DNA from: RPQJ01 sp044226195
GTDB lineage: Bacteria > Pseudomonadota > Gammaproteobacteria > Steroidobacterales > Steroidobacteraceae
Direction of reading: 5' to 3'
Assembly: GCA_044226195.1 (NCBI GenBank)
Contig: JBGAHO010000006.1
Coordinates: forward strand, 1-64,000
DNA: 64,000 nt
In this document: one piece after another, positions 44,480 to 54,010 of the stretch
How positions within the stretch are numbered: position 1 is the first letter of the stretch
How the letters are laid out: every line of letters starts with the position of its first letter
Position numbers and translations under genes: made by a program
Notes under the pieces: generated by a model
What the model saw: the letters and a program-made list of their open reading frames with translations, nothing else
Database searches by the model: none
Told to the model about the DNA's origin: nothing

Positions 44480-45577
44480 ATGCATCGATTCCTTCGCGGC
44501 CTCGGGCTGGCCACGCTGGTGTGCCTCGCGCCCGCTGCGCGCGCCGCCCCGTCCCTCGACTCCCTCGCGGCCGCGCGCTTCGCGCAGCTGGCCCTCGACT
44601 GCGTCCACCGGGAGTATCCGAGCAAGCTCGCCCACACGCTGCAAGGCCCGGCCGATGCGCGCACGCCGCACGAGCTGATGCCGGCGTTCTACGGCTGCTA
44701 CGACTGGCATTCGTCGGTGCACGGCCACTGGCTGCTCGCCCGGCTGGCGAAGACCTTCCCCGACGCGCCCTTCGCCGCCCCCGCTCGCGCCGCGCTCGCT
44801 CAGAGCCTGACGGCGGAGAACATCGCCGGTGAAGTCGCCTACTTCCAGGGACCGGGCCGACTCTCGTTCGAGCGCCCCTACGGCCTCGCGTGGGTGCTGA
44901 TGCTCGCGAAGGAGCTGCGCACCTGGGACGACCCGCAGGCGCGCGAGTGGTCGCGCAACCTGCAGCCGCTCGAGGCCGCGGCGGCGCAGCGCGTCATGAA
45001 CTGGCTGCCGTCGCTGCACTACCCGATCCGCGTCGGCGAGCACAGCCAGACCGCATTCGCTTTCGGCCTGATCTACGATTGGGCCGTGGCCTCCGGCGAC
45101 GTCGGGATGGCCCGCCTGCTCGACGCCCGTGCGCGCGAGTACTACCTGAACGATCGCAACTGCCCGCTCGCCTACGAGCCGTCGGGCGAGGATTTCCTGT
45201 CGCCGTGCCTCGGCGAAGCCGACTTCATGCGCCGGATCCTCACGCCGGAGGAATTCGCGCGGTGGCTGGGCCGATTCCTGCCGCAGGTCCCGCGCAACGG
45301 CCGGGCGACGTGGTTGCTGCCGGGGGTCGTGACGGACCGCTCCGATCCCAAGCTCGCGCACATCGACGGCCTCAACCTGAGTCGCGCCTGGATGTTGCGT
45401 GGCATCGCGAGCGCGTTGCCGTCGCGGGACGCGCGCATCGAGTCGCTGGTCGCCGTCGCCGAGGCCCACGCGCAGGCCGCGCTGCCGGCCGTGACCGGCG
45501 AGCACTACGAGGGCGGCCACTGGCTCGGGACGTTCGCCGTCTACCTGACGACGGACGCCGGCCTGCGGCTGCCCTGA
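44480..45577 (+). CDS. DUF2891-family exported protein
   Basis: 365 residues with a signal peptide (cleaved near ARA). The pattern HGHWLLARLAKTFPDAPF, PYGLAWVLMLAKEL, and HIDGLNLSRAWMLRGIA matches DUF2891, a family of alpha/alpha-barrel-like proteins of unknown function common in Proteobacteria and Bacteroidetes. Conserved histidines and acidic residues suggest a catalytic or sugar-binding role, but I cannot name one. It is the last gene of the 41077-45577 plus-strand unit and sits 8 bases before the convergent small membrane-protein gene. Confidence 0.85.
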   Translation: MHRFLRGLGLATLVCLAPAARAAPSLDSLAAARFAQLALDCVHREYPSKLAHTLQGPADARTPHELMPAFYGCYDWHSSVHGHWLLARLAKTFPDAPFAAPARAALAQSLTAENIAGEVAYFQGPGRLSFERPYGLAWVLMLAKELRTWDDPQAREWSRNLQPLEAAAAQRVMNWLPSLHYPIRVGEHSQTAFAFGLIYDWAVASGDVGMARLLDARAREYYLNDRNCPLAYEPSGEDFLSPCLGEADFMRRILTPEEFARWLGRFLPQVPRNGRATWLLPGVVTDRSDPKLAHIDGLNLSRAWMLRGIASALPSRDARIESLVAVAEAHAQAALPAVTGEHYEGGHWLGTFAVYLTTDAGLRLP

Positions 45578-45584
45578 GCGGCGC

Positions 45585-45965
45585 TCAGCCGGGCTTGCGC
45601 AGCTGGCTGCGCACGATCGCGACGGCGATGAACGCGACGAAGACCAGCGGGATGACCGCGCCGAAGTAATCGCCGCGCTGGAAGGCGCGCGCCGCATCGA
45701 TGCCGATGGCCGCGACGATGGCGCCGAGGATGCCGAACGGCAGCCAGCGCAGGCGCGAAGGCGCGGCCGGCGGCGTCCCGGCCGGGCGCGCGGGCGGCGA
45801 CATCTTGAGCGGCTCGGGAATCCGGTCCGGCGGCACGCGCAGGCCCGGCAGCCGCGGTGACGGCCGGCCTGCCGACATCACCCACGGATTCGCGTCGCGC
45901 GATGGCGGCGCGGGCGGGGGCGGCAACGGCGTGCCGGTGACGTGTCTGCGCAGGCCCTGTCCCAT
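45585..45965 (-). CDS. Small hypothetical membrane protein
   Basis: Up to 126 residues. A proline-rich N-terminal half (LPPPPAPPSRD, PPARPAGTPPAAPS) is followed by two predicted transmembrane helices (FGILGAIVAAIGIDAARAF and FGAVIPLVFVAFIAVAIV) and a basic tail. The ATG at 45965 is the longest choice; a start at 45878 (ATG) would shorten it to about 97 residues. I recognise no family. It is divergent from the WYL regulator gene starting at 46040, which might control it. Confidence 0.5.
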   Translation of the reverse strand: MGQGLRRHVTGTPLPPPPAPPSRDANPWVMSAGRPSPRLPGLRVPPDRIPEPLKMSPPARPAGTPPAAPSRLRWLPFGILGAIVAAIGIDAARAFQRGDYFGAVIPLVFVAFIAVAIVRSQLRKPG

Positions 45966-46039
45966 GCGAGGTGCACTCCCGAGGCGGGTCCGTGCAGGAT
46001 AATCGAGGTCGCCCCCGAACCCCAGCCGGAGTCCGTCGC

Positions 46040-47017
46040 GTGGAACGCCTCGAACGCTTCTATCGCATCCAGTCGCTGCTGCGCAGCCGCCGCCACGTCC
46101 GCACCCAGGACTTCCTCGACGAGCTCGAGATCTCGCGCGCCACGTTCAAGCGGGACCTGGAGTACCTGAAGGACCGCATGCATGCGCCGATCGTGTACGA
46201 CCGCCACCACGAGGCCTACCGCTTCGACGACCAGGTCGCCGACAGCGGCGTCTGGCAGTTGCCCGGGCTCTGGTTCAGCGCGGAGGAACTGCAGGCGCTC
46301 CTCACGATGGACAGCCTGATCGGGTCCCTGCAGCCGGGCGTGCTGTCGGAATCCATCGCGCCGCTGCGCCGCCGGTTGCGCGAGTTGCTGCAGGCGGGCG
46401 AGCACTCCGCCGCGGAAATCGCCCGCCGCATCCGCATCGTCGCCATCGGCGGACGTCCCGTGGCACCGGCGCACTTCCGCACGCTCACGACGGCCGTGCT
46501 GTCGCGGCGCCGGCTGCGCCTGCGCCACCAGCGGCGCAGCGACGGTGCCTCGCTCGAGCGCGAGGTCTCGCCACAGCGGCTCGTGCATTACCGCGACAAC
46601 TGGTATCTCGACGCGTGGTGCCACCACCGCGACGCGCTGCGCACCTTTGCCGTCGACGCGGTCGAGGCGGTCGAGGTGCTCGAGGCGCGGGCGCGCGACG
46701 TGCCGGACGCGGAGCTCGACCGTCATTTCGCGAGCGGCTACGGCATCTTTGCCGGCAGCGAGACCCAGCTGGCGCGGCTGCGTTTCACGCCGCGGCGCGC
46801 GCGCTGGGTGGCCCGGGAGACGTGGCACCCCGAGCAGCGGGGCGACTGGGAGGACGACGGCAGCTACGTGCTCACGGTGCCGTATGCCCGCGAGCCCGAA
46901 CTGGTGATGGACATCCTGAAGTACGGTGTCGACGTGGAAGTGCTGGCGCCCGCGGTCCTGCGCCAGCACGTCGCGCAGCAGCTTCGCGCCGCAGCCGTCC
47001 TTTACGGCAGCGAATAG
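46040..47017 (+). CDS. Transcriptional regulator with HTH and WYL domains
   Basis: 325 residues from a GTG at 46040 (the frame is open to 45971 but the HTH begins right after this GTG). The N-terminal winged helix is ERFYRIQSLLRSRRHVRTQDFLDELEISRATFKRDLEYL (read at residues 2-41). The C-terminal WYL domain contains QRLVHYRDNWYLDAWCHHRDALRTFAVD with the Trp-Tyr-Leu triad, and a WCX extension. WYL regulators bind nucleic acid or nucleotide ligands; the regulated gene is unknown. The two divergent or adjacent genes are a small membrane protein and an NG-repeat protein. Confidence 0.9.
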   Translation: MERLERFYRIQSLLRSRRHVRTQDFLDELEISRATFKRDLEYLKDRMHAPIVYDRHHEAYRFDDQVADSGVWQLPGLWFSAEELQALLTMDSLIGSLQPGVLSESIAPLRRRLRELLQAGEHSAAEIARRIRIVAIGGRPVAPAHFRTLTTAVLSRRRLRLRHQRRSDGASLEREVSPQRLVHYRDNWYLDAWCHHRDALRTFAVDAVEAVEVLEARARDVPDAELDRHFASGYGIFAGSETQLARLRFTPRRARWVARETWHPEQRGDWEDDGSYVLTVPYAREPELVMDILKYGVDVEVLAPAVLRQHVAQQLRAAAVLYGSE

Positions 47018-47643
47018 CGCTGCGGCGCGACGCCCTCGACAGCCGGCAGGTTGACGCCCGCGCCGACGTACAGGTCGACTTCGCGCTCGAAGTGCAGCGG
47101 GCCGGTCACCACGGCGCCGGATTCGATCGTGATCCGCGGATTCTTCGGCGGCTTGCCGACGTGCCAGCCGGTGGGCTTCTCGACGTGGATGCCGCCGTCG
47201 ACCCGCGAGCCCGTCGCGAGGTAGACGTCCCCGTTGACGGTCTCGATGCCGCCCGAGACCGAGGCGCCGTCGAGCCGCAGCCCGCCATTGACGTTCTCGA
47301 GCTTGCCGCCCACGTGCGCATCCCGGCCGAGCGTCATCGCGCCGTTGACGGTGGTGGCCCCGCCGCGCACCTGTGCGCCCGAGCCGATCTCGATCTCGCC
47401 GTTGACCGTCTCGGCGGAGCTGGCAATCACCTGCTCGGCGAGGCGCACGGAGCCGTTGACGGTCTCGACGTCCTCGACGGTCGCGCCCTTGCCCACCGAC
47501 ACCGACCCGTTGACGGTCTCGAGGTCGCCCGCCTGCCGCCCGGCCTCGATGGTGATGGCGCCGTTGATCTTGCTCACGTCGAGCGAGGCGCCGAGCGCCA
47601 CGGCCGAAAAGGCGTAAGCCAGGGTTGCGACGTAGCGGAACAT
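47002..47643 (-). CDS. Exported NG-repeat beta-helix protein
   Basis: 213 residues with a signal peptide ending near LGA-SLDVSK. Asn-Gly pairs fall at residues 27, 45, 63, 81, 100, 119 and 137, a strict 18-19 residue period, most within the repeat core ETVNGSV. This is the spacing of a single-turn beta-solenoid, as in bactofilin-like or DUF4097-type adhesin/scaffold proteins. After residue 160 a different C-terminal domain follows (VTGPLHFEREVDLYVGAG). Function is unknown, but a surface or periplasmic scaffold is a reasonable guess. Its 3' end overlaps the convergent WYL gene by 16 bases. Confidence 0.75.
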   Translation of the reverse strand: MFRYVATLAYAFSAVALGASLDVSKINGAITIEAGRQAGDLETVNGSVSVGKGATVEDVETVNGSVRLAEQVIASSAETVNGEIEIGSGAQVRGGATTVNGAMTLGRDAHVGGKLENVNGGLRLDGASVSGGIETVNGDVYLATGSRVDGGIHVEKPTGWHVGKPPKNPRITIESGAVVTGPLHFEREVDLYVGAGVNLPAVEGVAPQRYSLP

Positions 47644-47783
47644 GGTGGATCTCCCTCGGCCGGTCACTGGCCTGTCCCCATTGGATGCGGCAGGTCGCCC
47701 CAAGGTTGCAAGGGCCGGGTGTCGCCCGGGGTGGGGTTTGCGCTAGTCTCCCCGCTCCGCCCCCCGCGACCCAAAGGTGCCCC

Positions 47784-48893
<1,110 letters not shown>

Positions 48894-48896
48894 GCG

Positions 48897-49733
48897 ATGA
48901 GGCTCCTGTCCGAGCACGCCTGCTTCGGCGGCACGCAACGCTTCCTCGCGCACGAATCGCGCGAGTGCCGCGCCGAGATGCGCTTCTCGGTGTACCTGCC
49001 GCCGCAGGCGCGGCACGGCCGCGTACCCGTGCTCTACTACCTCGCGGGCCTGACCTGCACCGAAGAGACGTTCATGATCAAGGCGGGCGCGCAGCGCCTC
49101 GCCGCCGAGCACGGACTGATGCTGGTCGCGCCGGACACGAGTCCGCGCGTGCGCCTGCCGGGGGACGATGCGAGCTGGGACTTCGGCCTCGCGGCCGGCT
49201 TCTACGTCGATGCGACGCAGGCCCCGTGGTCGCAGCACTACCGCATGTACAGCTACGTGACCCGCGAACTGCCGGAGCTGGTCGGTCGCGAGTTCCCGGC
49301 CGACACGCAGCGGCAGTCCATCTTCGGTCACTCCATGGGCGGCCACGGCGCGCTGGTGTGCGCCCTGCGCAATCCGCAGCAGTACCGTTCCGTCTCGGCG
49401 TTCGCACCGATCGCGGCACCGGTGCAGTGCCCGTGGGGACGCAAGGCCTTCGGTGGCTATCTCGGCGGCAACGAGTCGGACTGGCTCGCCTACGACGCGA
49501 GCGCGCTCGTGGCCGAGCGACCGTTCCATGCGCCGATCCTCATCGACCAGGGCACGGCGGACAAATTCCTCGCGGACCAGCTGAACCCCGACGTCTTCGC
49601 GGCGGCCTGCGAGCGCTCGGGGCAGCGCTTCGACCTGCGCATGCACGCGGGTTACGACCACGGGTACTACTTCATCTCGACGTTCATGGCCGACCATCTC
49701 GCCTGGCACGCCGGGGCACTGAACGCCGCCTGA
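48897..49733 (+). CDS. fghA: S-formylglutathione hydrolase
   Basis: 278 residues of esterase-D family. The nucleophile elbow is GHSMGGHGAL, with the esterase-D fold motifs LAGLTCTEETFMIKAGAQRLAAEHGL (read near residues 46-70) and the DQGTADKFLADQ and YDHGYYFI segments carrying the Asp and His of the triad. It cleaves S-formylglutathione to formate and glutathione, the second step after the class III dehydrogenase. The gene starts 3 bases after adhC, so the pair is translationally coupled. Confidence 0.95.
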   Translation: MRLLSEHACFGGTQRFLAHESRECRAEMRFSVYLPPQARHGRVPVLYYLAGLTCTEETFMIKAGAQRLAAEHGLMLVAPDTSPRVRLPGDDASWDFGLAAGFYVDATQAPWSQHYRMYSYVTRELPELVGREFPADTQRQSIFGHSMGGHGALVCALRNPQQYRSVSAFAPIAAPVQCPWGRKAFGGYLGGNESDWLAYDASALVAERPFHAPILIDQGTADKFLADQLNPDVFAAACERSGQRFDLRMHAGYDHGYYFISTFMADHLAWHAGALNAA

Positions 49734-49747
49734 GCCGGAGGCTCGCG

Positions 49748-50392
49748 ATGCAACTGATCGGCATGTTCGACTCGCCCTACGTGCGCCGCGTGGCGATCTC
49801 CATGCAGCGCCTGCACCTGCCGTTCGAGCACCGCAACTGGTCGGTGGGCGTCGATTTCGACCGCATCCGGCAGTTCAGCCCGCTCGGCCGCGTGCCGGTG
49901 CTGGTGCTCGACGACGGCACGGCGCTGGTCGAGTCCGCCGCGATCCTCGATGCGATCGACGACCTCGCCGGTCCGTCGCGCGCACTGCTGCCGGCCACCG
50001 GCACGCTGCGGCGTGAGGCGCTGCGCCTGATGGCACTCGCGGTCGCCGCCGCCGAAAAGGCGCGCGAGGTCGTGCACGAACGCATGGTGCGACCGCCGGA
50101 GAAGTTCCACGAGCCGTGGGTCGCGCGCTGCCGCGACCAGATGCATGGAGCGCTCGGCGTGCTCGAGGAGGCCTGCGCGCGCCGCGGCCCGTCCGGCTGG
50201 CTCGTCGACGACCGCCTCACGCAGGCCGACGTCACGGTGGCGTGCATGTGCACGTTCCTGGCCGAATCGATGGCGATCTTCGCCGAGCCCGGCCGCTATC
50301 CGCGCCTGCAGGCGCACGACGCGCAGTGCGAGGCGCTGCCGGAGTTCCGCGCGACCTACTCGCAGTGGTTCATGGCCGACGTGCCGAAGTGA
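49748..50392 (+). CDS. Glutathione S-transferase family protein
   Basis: 214 residues. The N-terminal thioredoxin-like domain has FDSPYVRRVAISMQRLHLPFEH and PLGRVPVLVLDDGTALVESAAILDAIDD, the G-site with the conserved Pro-Val and Glu-Ser pair. An all-helical C-terminal domain follows. The family conjugates glutathione to electrophiles. Following adhC and fghA by 14 bases, it likely belongs to the same glutathione-linked detoxification operon; a role in forming or releasing a glutathione adduct is an inference. Confidence 0.9.
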   Translation: MQLIGMFDSPYVRRVAISMQRLHLPFEHRNWSVGVDFDRIRQFSPLGRVPVLVLDDGTALVESAAILDAIDDLAGPSRALLPATGTLRREALRLMALAVAAAEKAREVVHERMVRPPEKFHEPWVARCRDQMHGALGVLEEACARRGPSGWLVDDRLTQADVTVACMCTFLAESMAIFAEPGRYPRLQAHDAQCEALPEFRATYSQWFMADVPK

Positions 50393-50411
50393 CGGCACGC
50401 CGGCCGCGAAG

Positions 50412-50909
50412 TCAGAGTTTGCGGCCGAGCTTCTTCTCGGCGAGCCGGCGCTCGTAGTCGACGCCTGGCAGGCGGATCGTCTCGAACGACAGCAGCCCCT
50501 GGAACACGACCGCGAGCGCCGCACCGCCGACGCACGCCCACACAATCGGCTCGTGCACGCCGAACGCGATGAACATCGTCACGGCGACCACGAGCCAGAC
50601 GAGCAGCCCCTCGTAGAAGGACTTCACGCTGCGCGCGTGCGACAGCGCGGCGGACTCCTCCGGGCTGACCTCGACCCTGGGGGGTTCCTGCTCGGGCGGG
50701 ACGGTGGGAGCACTCTGGACCATGAGAGGTTCCTCCGGGTGGAAGCTGGTGTGGTCCACCTCGAAGACGGCCCCGAGGGCCTTGGCCGTTTCCAGGCTCG
50801 GCCGGTCGCCCCGCTCCAGTCGCTGGACGGTCCGCACGCTCAGGCCGGCCATCTCGGCCAGCTGGTCCTGGGTCCATCCACGCTGCAGGCGGAGCTTGCG
50901 GACGATCAA
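50412..50909 (-). CDS. XRE-family HTH protein with two C-terminal membrane helices
   Basis: 165 residues. The N-terminal helix-turn-helix is KLRLQRGWTQDQLAEMAGLSVRTVQRLERGDRPS (read as residues 5-38), cro/cI type. A 40-residue linker rich in Pro and Glu leads to two transmembrane helices (GLLVWLVVAVTMFIAFGV and WACVGGAALAVVFQGLL). A membrane-bound XRE regulator of this type ('2TM' domain) is thought to sense or be tethered by the membrane. No target is evident. It stands alone between the GST gene and the DUF1330 gene. Confidence 0.85.
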   Translation of the reverse strand: MIVRKLRLQRGWTQDQLAEMAGLSVRTVQRLERGDRPSLETAKALGAVFEVDHTSFHPEEPLMVQSAPTVPPEQEPPRVEVSPEESAALSHARSVKSFYEGLLVWLVVAVTMFIAFGVHEPIVWACVGGAALAVVFQGLLSFETIRLPGVDYERRLAEKKLGRKL

Positions 50910-51022
50910 GGCGACGACTCCCGTCGAGGTGGACGCTCAGCTTGCGGTCCACCCGGTCCACGGACCACGACACGCACCCGACAGTGACCCGACAACGGGC
51001 CGACAACCCGTGAATGGCGGGT

Positions 51023-51445
51023 TCAATGCCCCTCGACGCACTGCAGGAGCACCGTGCGCTCGAGCCCCGCGTAGCGATGGCGCAGGGCTTCCCGATAGGT
51101 CGGGTCTGCCATCATCGCGAGGAAATGCTGCCGCGACGGATAGCGGACGATCAGCACTTCGTCCCAGTCGGTCTCCGGTGACCCCGCCTGCCCGATGAAC
51201 ACCAGCTGGGCCGGCCCCTGGAACAGCACCTTGGCCTGGCTCACCTCGCCCACCGTCTGCGTGAACGCGTGCTTGTAGCGCGCGTAGGCGTCGCGGCCGC
51301 TGCACGGCGGCTCGGTGCCCTCCTCGTACCGCGCCTCGGCCCGGTACTTGAGCAGGTTCACCATGGTGACGGGGCCCGTCGTGGTCGAGTCGCGCAGGGC
51401 GCGGACCTGGTCGGCGGTGGGGTCGATGCTGCGGTCGATGAACAT
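51023..51445 (-). CDS. DUF1330-family protein
   Basis: 140 residues. The pattern TMVNLLKYRAEARYEEG, GRDAYARYKHAF and DEVLIVRYPSRQHFLAMMADPTYREALRHRYAGLERT (read across residues 70-115) fits DUF1330, a dimeric ferredoxin-like fold with no established role. The ATG at 51445 follows GAGGT at good spacing. It is 4 bases after the aminotransferase stop, making it the last gene of a four-gene minus-strand operon. Confidence 0.86.
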   Translation of the reverse strand: MFIDRSIDPTADQVRALRDSTTTGPVTMVNLLKYRAEARYEEGTEPPCSGRDAYARYKHAFTQTVGEVSQAKVLFQGPAQLVFIGQAGSPETDWDEVLIVRYPSRQHFLAMMADPTYREALRHRYAGLERTVLLQCVEGH

Positions 51446-51449
51446 GGGA

Positions 51450-52358
51450 CTACCTCGATTCGACGACGACCGTGCCTTCGCGCTCGGTCAGTTCCCTGAA
51501 CAACGCAGACAGCCGCGCCGTCATCGGGCCCGGCTGGCCGTCACCGATGAGGCGGCCGTCGACCTTCGTCACGGCGGCGAGCTCGCCCAGGGTGCCGGTA
51601 CAGAACATCTCGTCTGCGCCATAGGCCTGCGTCAGCGTCAGGTCGGCCTCCTCGCAGGGCAGGCCGTGCACCTGGCAGAGATCGAGCACGGCCGCGCGCG
51701 TGATGCCCTCGGGGCAGGCGACCAGGCGCGGCGTGCGCAGCCTGCCCTTCTCCACCAGGAAGACGTGCGTCGCGTTGGTCTCCGCGATGAAGCCGCGCGT
51801 GTCGAGCATCAGCGCGTCGTCGGCACCCGCCACGTTCGCCTCGATCTTGGCGAGGATCGACTGGAGCAGGTTGTTGTGGTGGATCTTCGGGTCGAGGCAG
51901 TCGGGCGGGAAGCGCCGCACGCTCGAGGTGACGAGGCTCAGCCCCGCCTTCGAGTACACCGGCGGCTTGTGCTCGGCGAGCACGATCAGCGTGGGTCCGT
52001 GCGTGTTGAGCCGCGGATCCATGCCGGAAGTGATCTTCACGCCGCGCGTGAGCGTGAGGCGGATGTGCACGCCGTCGAACATGTGGTTGGCTTCGAGCGT
52101 GCGCCGGATCTGGTGCGTGACCGCCTCGCGCGTCGGGATTTCCGTGAAGGCCAGCGCCTTGGCCGAATGGATCAGCCGGTCGAGGTGCTGCTCGAGCCTG
52201 AAGATGCGGCCGCGATAGAGCCGCAGGCCCTCCCAGACGGCATCGCCCCCCTGCACCGAGGAATCGAAGGGACTCACGCCCGCGTGGTCGCGGTGATGCA
52301 GGTCGCCGTTGATGTTGACGATCAGGTCGCGGTTGCGTTCGTCGAATTTCTGCAGCAC
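51450..52358 (-). CDS. Class IV aminotransferase (branched-chain/D-amino-acid aminotransferase fold)
   Basis: 302 residues from a GTG at 52358, which starts 7 bases after the preceding stop. The PLP fold type IV motifs are present: GGDAVWEGLRLYRGRIFRLEQHLDR near the N-terminus, the candidate PLP lysine in DPKIHHNNLLQSILAK, and RGFIAETNATHVFLVEKG and VACPEGITRAAVLDL. It could act on branched-chain amino acids, D-amino acids or 4-amino-4-deoxychorismate; the sequence does not settle this. A start further upstream (52400) would overlap the neighbouring gene and looks unlikely. Confidence 0.88.
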   Translation of the reverse strand: MLQKFDERNRDLIVNINGDLHHRDHAGVSPFDSSVQGGDAVWEGLRLYRGRIFRLEQHLDRLIHSAKALAFTEIPTREAVTHQIRRTLEANHMFDGVHIRLTLTRGVKITSGMDPRLNTHGPTLIVLAEHKPPVYSKAGLSLVTSSVRRFPPDCLDPKIHHNNLLQSILAKIEANVAGADDALMLDTRGFIAETNATHVFLVEKGRLRTPRLVACPEGITRAAVLDLCQVHGLPCEEADLTLTQAYGADEMFCTGTLGELAAVTKVDGRLIGDGQPGPMTARLSALFRELTEREGTVVVESR

Positions 52359-52365
52359 GGGAGCC

Positions 52366-53100
52366 TCAGGGGCGCAGCTTGTGCTCGCGCAGTCTGTCAT
52401 AGAGCGGCCGGCAGCGCGCCTCGATCGCGGCGGCTCCTGGACTCAGTTCGATCGGCTTCGCGGCGGGCGGCGCCTCGAAACCCGTGGACTGCTCGACCCG
52501 GTCGTACCAGTGCTTCGCCCAGACGCCGTCGGTGGCGCGGCGACCGGCCGGCCAGTGCAGCATGCGGTCGCTGTAGGGCACGCCGAGCGCGGCGCACAGG
52601 GCCCGCAGCGTCGCCTCCGGTCGCGCGAGCAGGTCGGCCGAGTCGACGACCGGCGGGATGCGCCCCTCGCGCGCGAGCACGTGTTCGAAGATCTCGACCT
52701 GCTGCGGCAGTCCCGTCGCCTCGAGTTCGAAGTCGGCCAGTTTCTCGCCGAGGGAAGCGATCATCGGTCGCGGGTCGCGGATGAGAAATGCGTGCGTGAG
52801 GCCGTCCAGCCACTCGCGGCCCATGTCGGGCAGCAGGTGGTGCGCCATCTGTTTCTGGTAGTAAATCGAGATGCCCGGCGGCAGTGGCCCATGCAGCATC
52901 GCGGCGACCTCGCGCCAGTCGGTCGACTGGCTCGCGATGACCTCGTCGCGCCCCGGGTGGTCGATGCCGGTCGCCTGCAGATAGTGCGCGTAGAACGGCT
53001 CGTCCACGACGAGCGTGTCGCCGCGGTTCTCCCAGGACCGCATGAAGGCGGTCGAGACGTTGCGCGGTCCCGACCACATCGCGAGGCGCAGCAGGCTCAA
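52366..53100 (-). CDS. P-loop sulfotransferase-like protein
   Basis: 244 residues. The N-terminal motif MWSGPRNVSTAFMRSW is a PAPS-type P-loop variant of the sulfotransferase-like family, followed by ISIYYQKQMAHHLLPD and FLIRDPRPMIASLG (3'-phosphate-binding region). The start is read as TTG at 53100, whose last bases overlap the TGA of the preceding methyltransferase gene (TTGA), as in stop-start coupling. In plants a protein fusing this domain to a class IV aminotransferase is known; here they are adjacent genes. Substrate is unknown. Confidence 0.8.
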   Translation of the reverse strand: MSLLRLAMWSGPRNVSTAFMRSWENRGDTLVVDEPFYAHYLQATGIDHPGRDEVIASQSTDWREVAAMLHGPLPPGISIYYQKQMAHHLLPDMGREWLDGLTHAFLIRDPRPMIASLGEKLADFELEATGLPQQVEIFEHVLAREGRIPPVVDSADLLARPEATLRALCAALGVPYSDRMLHWPAGRRATDGVWAKHWYDRVEQSTGFEAPPAAKPIELSPGAAAIEARCRPLYDRLREHKLRP

Positions 53101-53894
53101 GGCGTGACGGGCTTCTTGAAGCGGAACACGAACTGGTCGGTCTTGCCGCGGATCGACTCGTCGAACACGGCCTTCGTGTGGTCGTCGTCCGGGTGCGCGA
53201 GCACGCGGCTCTCCGCGTCGAACACGAATCCGGCCTGCGCGAAATCACGCTTGACGATCGCCGGGTCGATGCGATGCATTTTGTTCACCGACTCGGTGGG
53301 GTCCATGCCGGCCGGCGCAACGTGATCCTCGACGACCACGACGGCGCCGGGTTTCATCGCGGCGTACAGCCCCTTCAGCAGCGCCATGGGGTCGGTCGGC
53401 GCCCACGAGCCGTCGTCCGGGCGCCAGTACAGGTCGTGGTACGACATGACGAACATCGCCGCATCGAGGCTGGCCGGCGCCACGTCGAACTTGTCCACGT
53501 CGGCGGTGAGTTGGCGGACGTTGCCGAGCCGGTCGTCGGCGTAGCGCTCGCCGATGCCCTTTTTCGCGAACGCGAAATACGCGGCGTTGTTGTAGGCGAT
53601 CACCTGTCCCTTCACGCCCACGGTGCGCGCGAGCAACTCGGTGTAATAGCCGCCCGCGGAGAACATGTCGGCGACGCGCATGCCGGGGGCCACGCCGACG
53701 AAGGCGAGGATCTCGGCCGGCTTGCGGCGCGCGTCCTGCTCGTAGTCGCCCTTCAGGCGATCCGGACTGGCGATGGCGGCGGCCACCGCCTTGCCGCTCT
53801 CGGCCGCGGCGTCCATCGGATCGCTCGACGCCACCGCGGTCGTCGAGGCCATCGCCAGCGTGACCGCCAGCATTCGCAGCGTGCGCATGTTCAT
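53097..53894 (-). CDS. Exported class I methyltransferase-like protein
   Basis: 265 residues with a signal peptide (cleaved near AVASS). The SAM core is VAPGMRVADMFSAGGYYTELLARTVG, MFVMSYHDLYWRPDDG, and KPGAVVVVEDHVAPAG. It is a paralogue of the protein at 35713-36555, sharing the signal peptide, the post-signal helix and the VEDH/VEEH motif. A Sec-exported SAM enzyme is unexpected because SAM is cytoplasmic. It heads a four-gene operon with the sulfotransferase-like, aminotransferase and DUF1330 genes. The first Met codon is at 53894; one three codons on, at 53888, would also work. Confidence 0.84.
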   Translation of the reverse strand: MNMRTLRMLAVTLAMASTTAVASSDPMDAAAESGKAVAAAIASPDRLKGDYEQDARRKPAEILAFVGVAPGMRVADMFSAGGYYTELLARTVGVKGQVIAYNNAAYFAFAKKGIGERYADDRLGNVRQLTADVDKFDVAPASLDAAMFVMSYHDLYWRPDDGSWAPTDPMALLKGLYAAMKPGAVVVVEDHVAPAGMDPTESVNKMHRIDPAIVKRDFAQAGFVFDAESRVLAHPDDDHTKAVFDESIRGKTDQFVFRFKKPVTP

Positions 53895-54010
53895 CCTCGT
53901 TCCCCTGGGTCGCCGGTGCAGCGAAGCCCGGGATGCTAGCGGCAGCCCGTCCGGGTGTCACCGGACCTGCGACGAATCGCCCCGCCGGCGGGTCCGGGAC
54001 CGAAGGCGGC

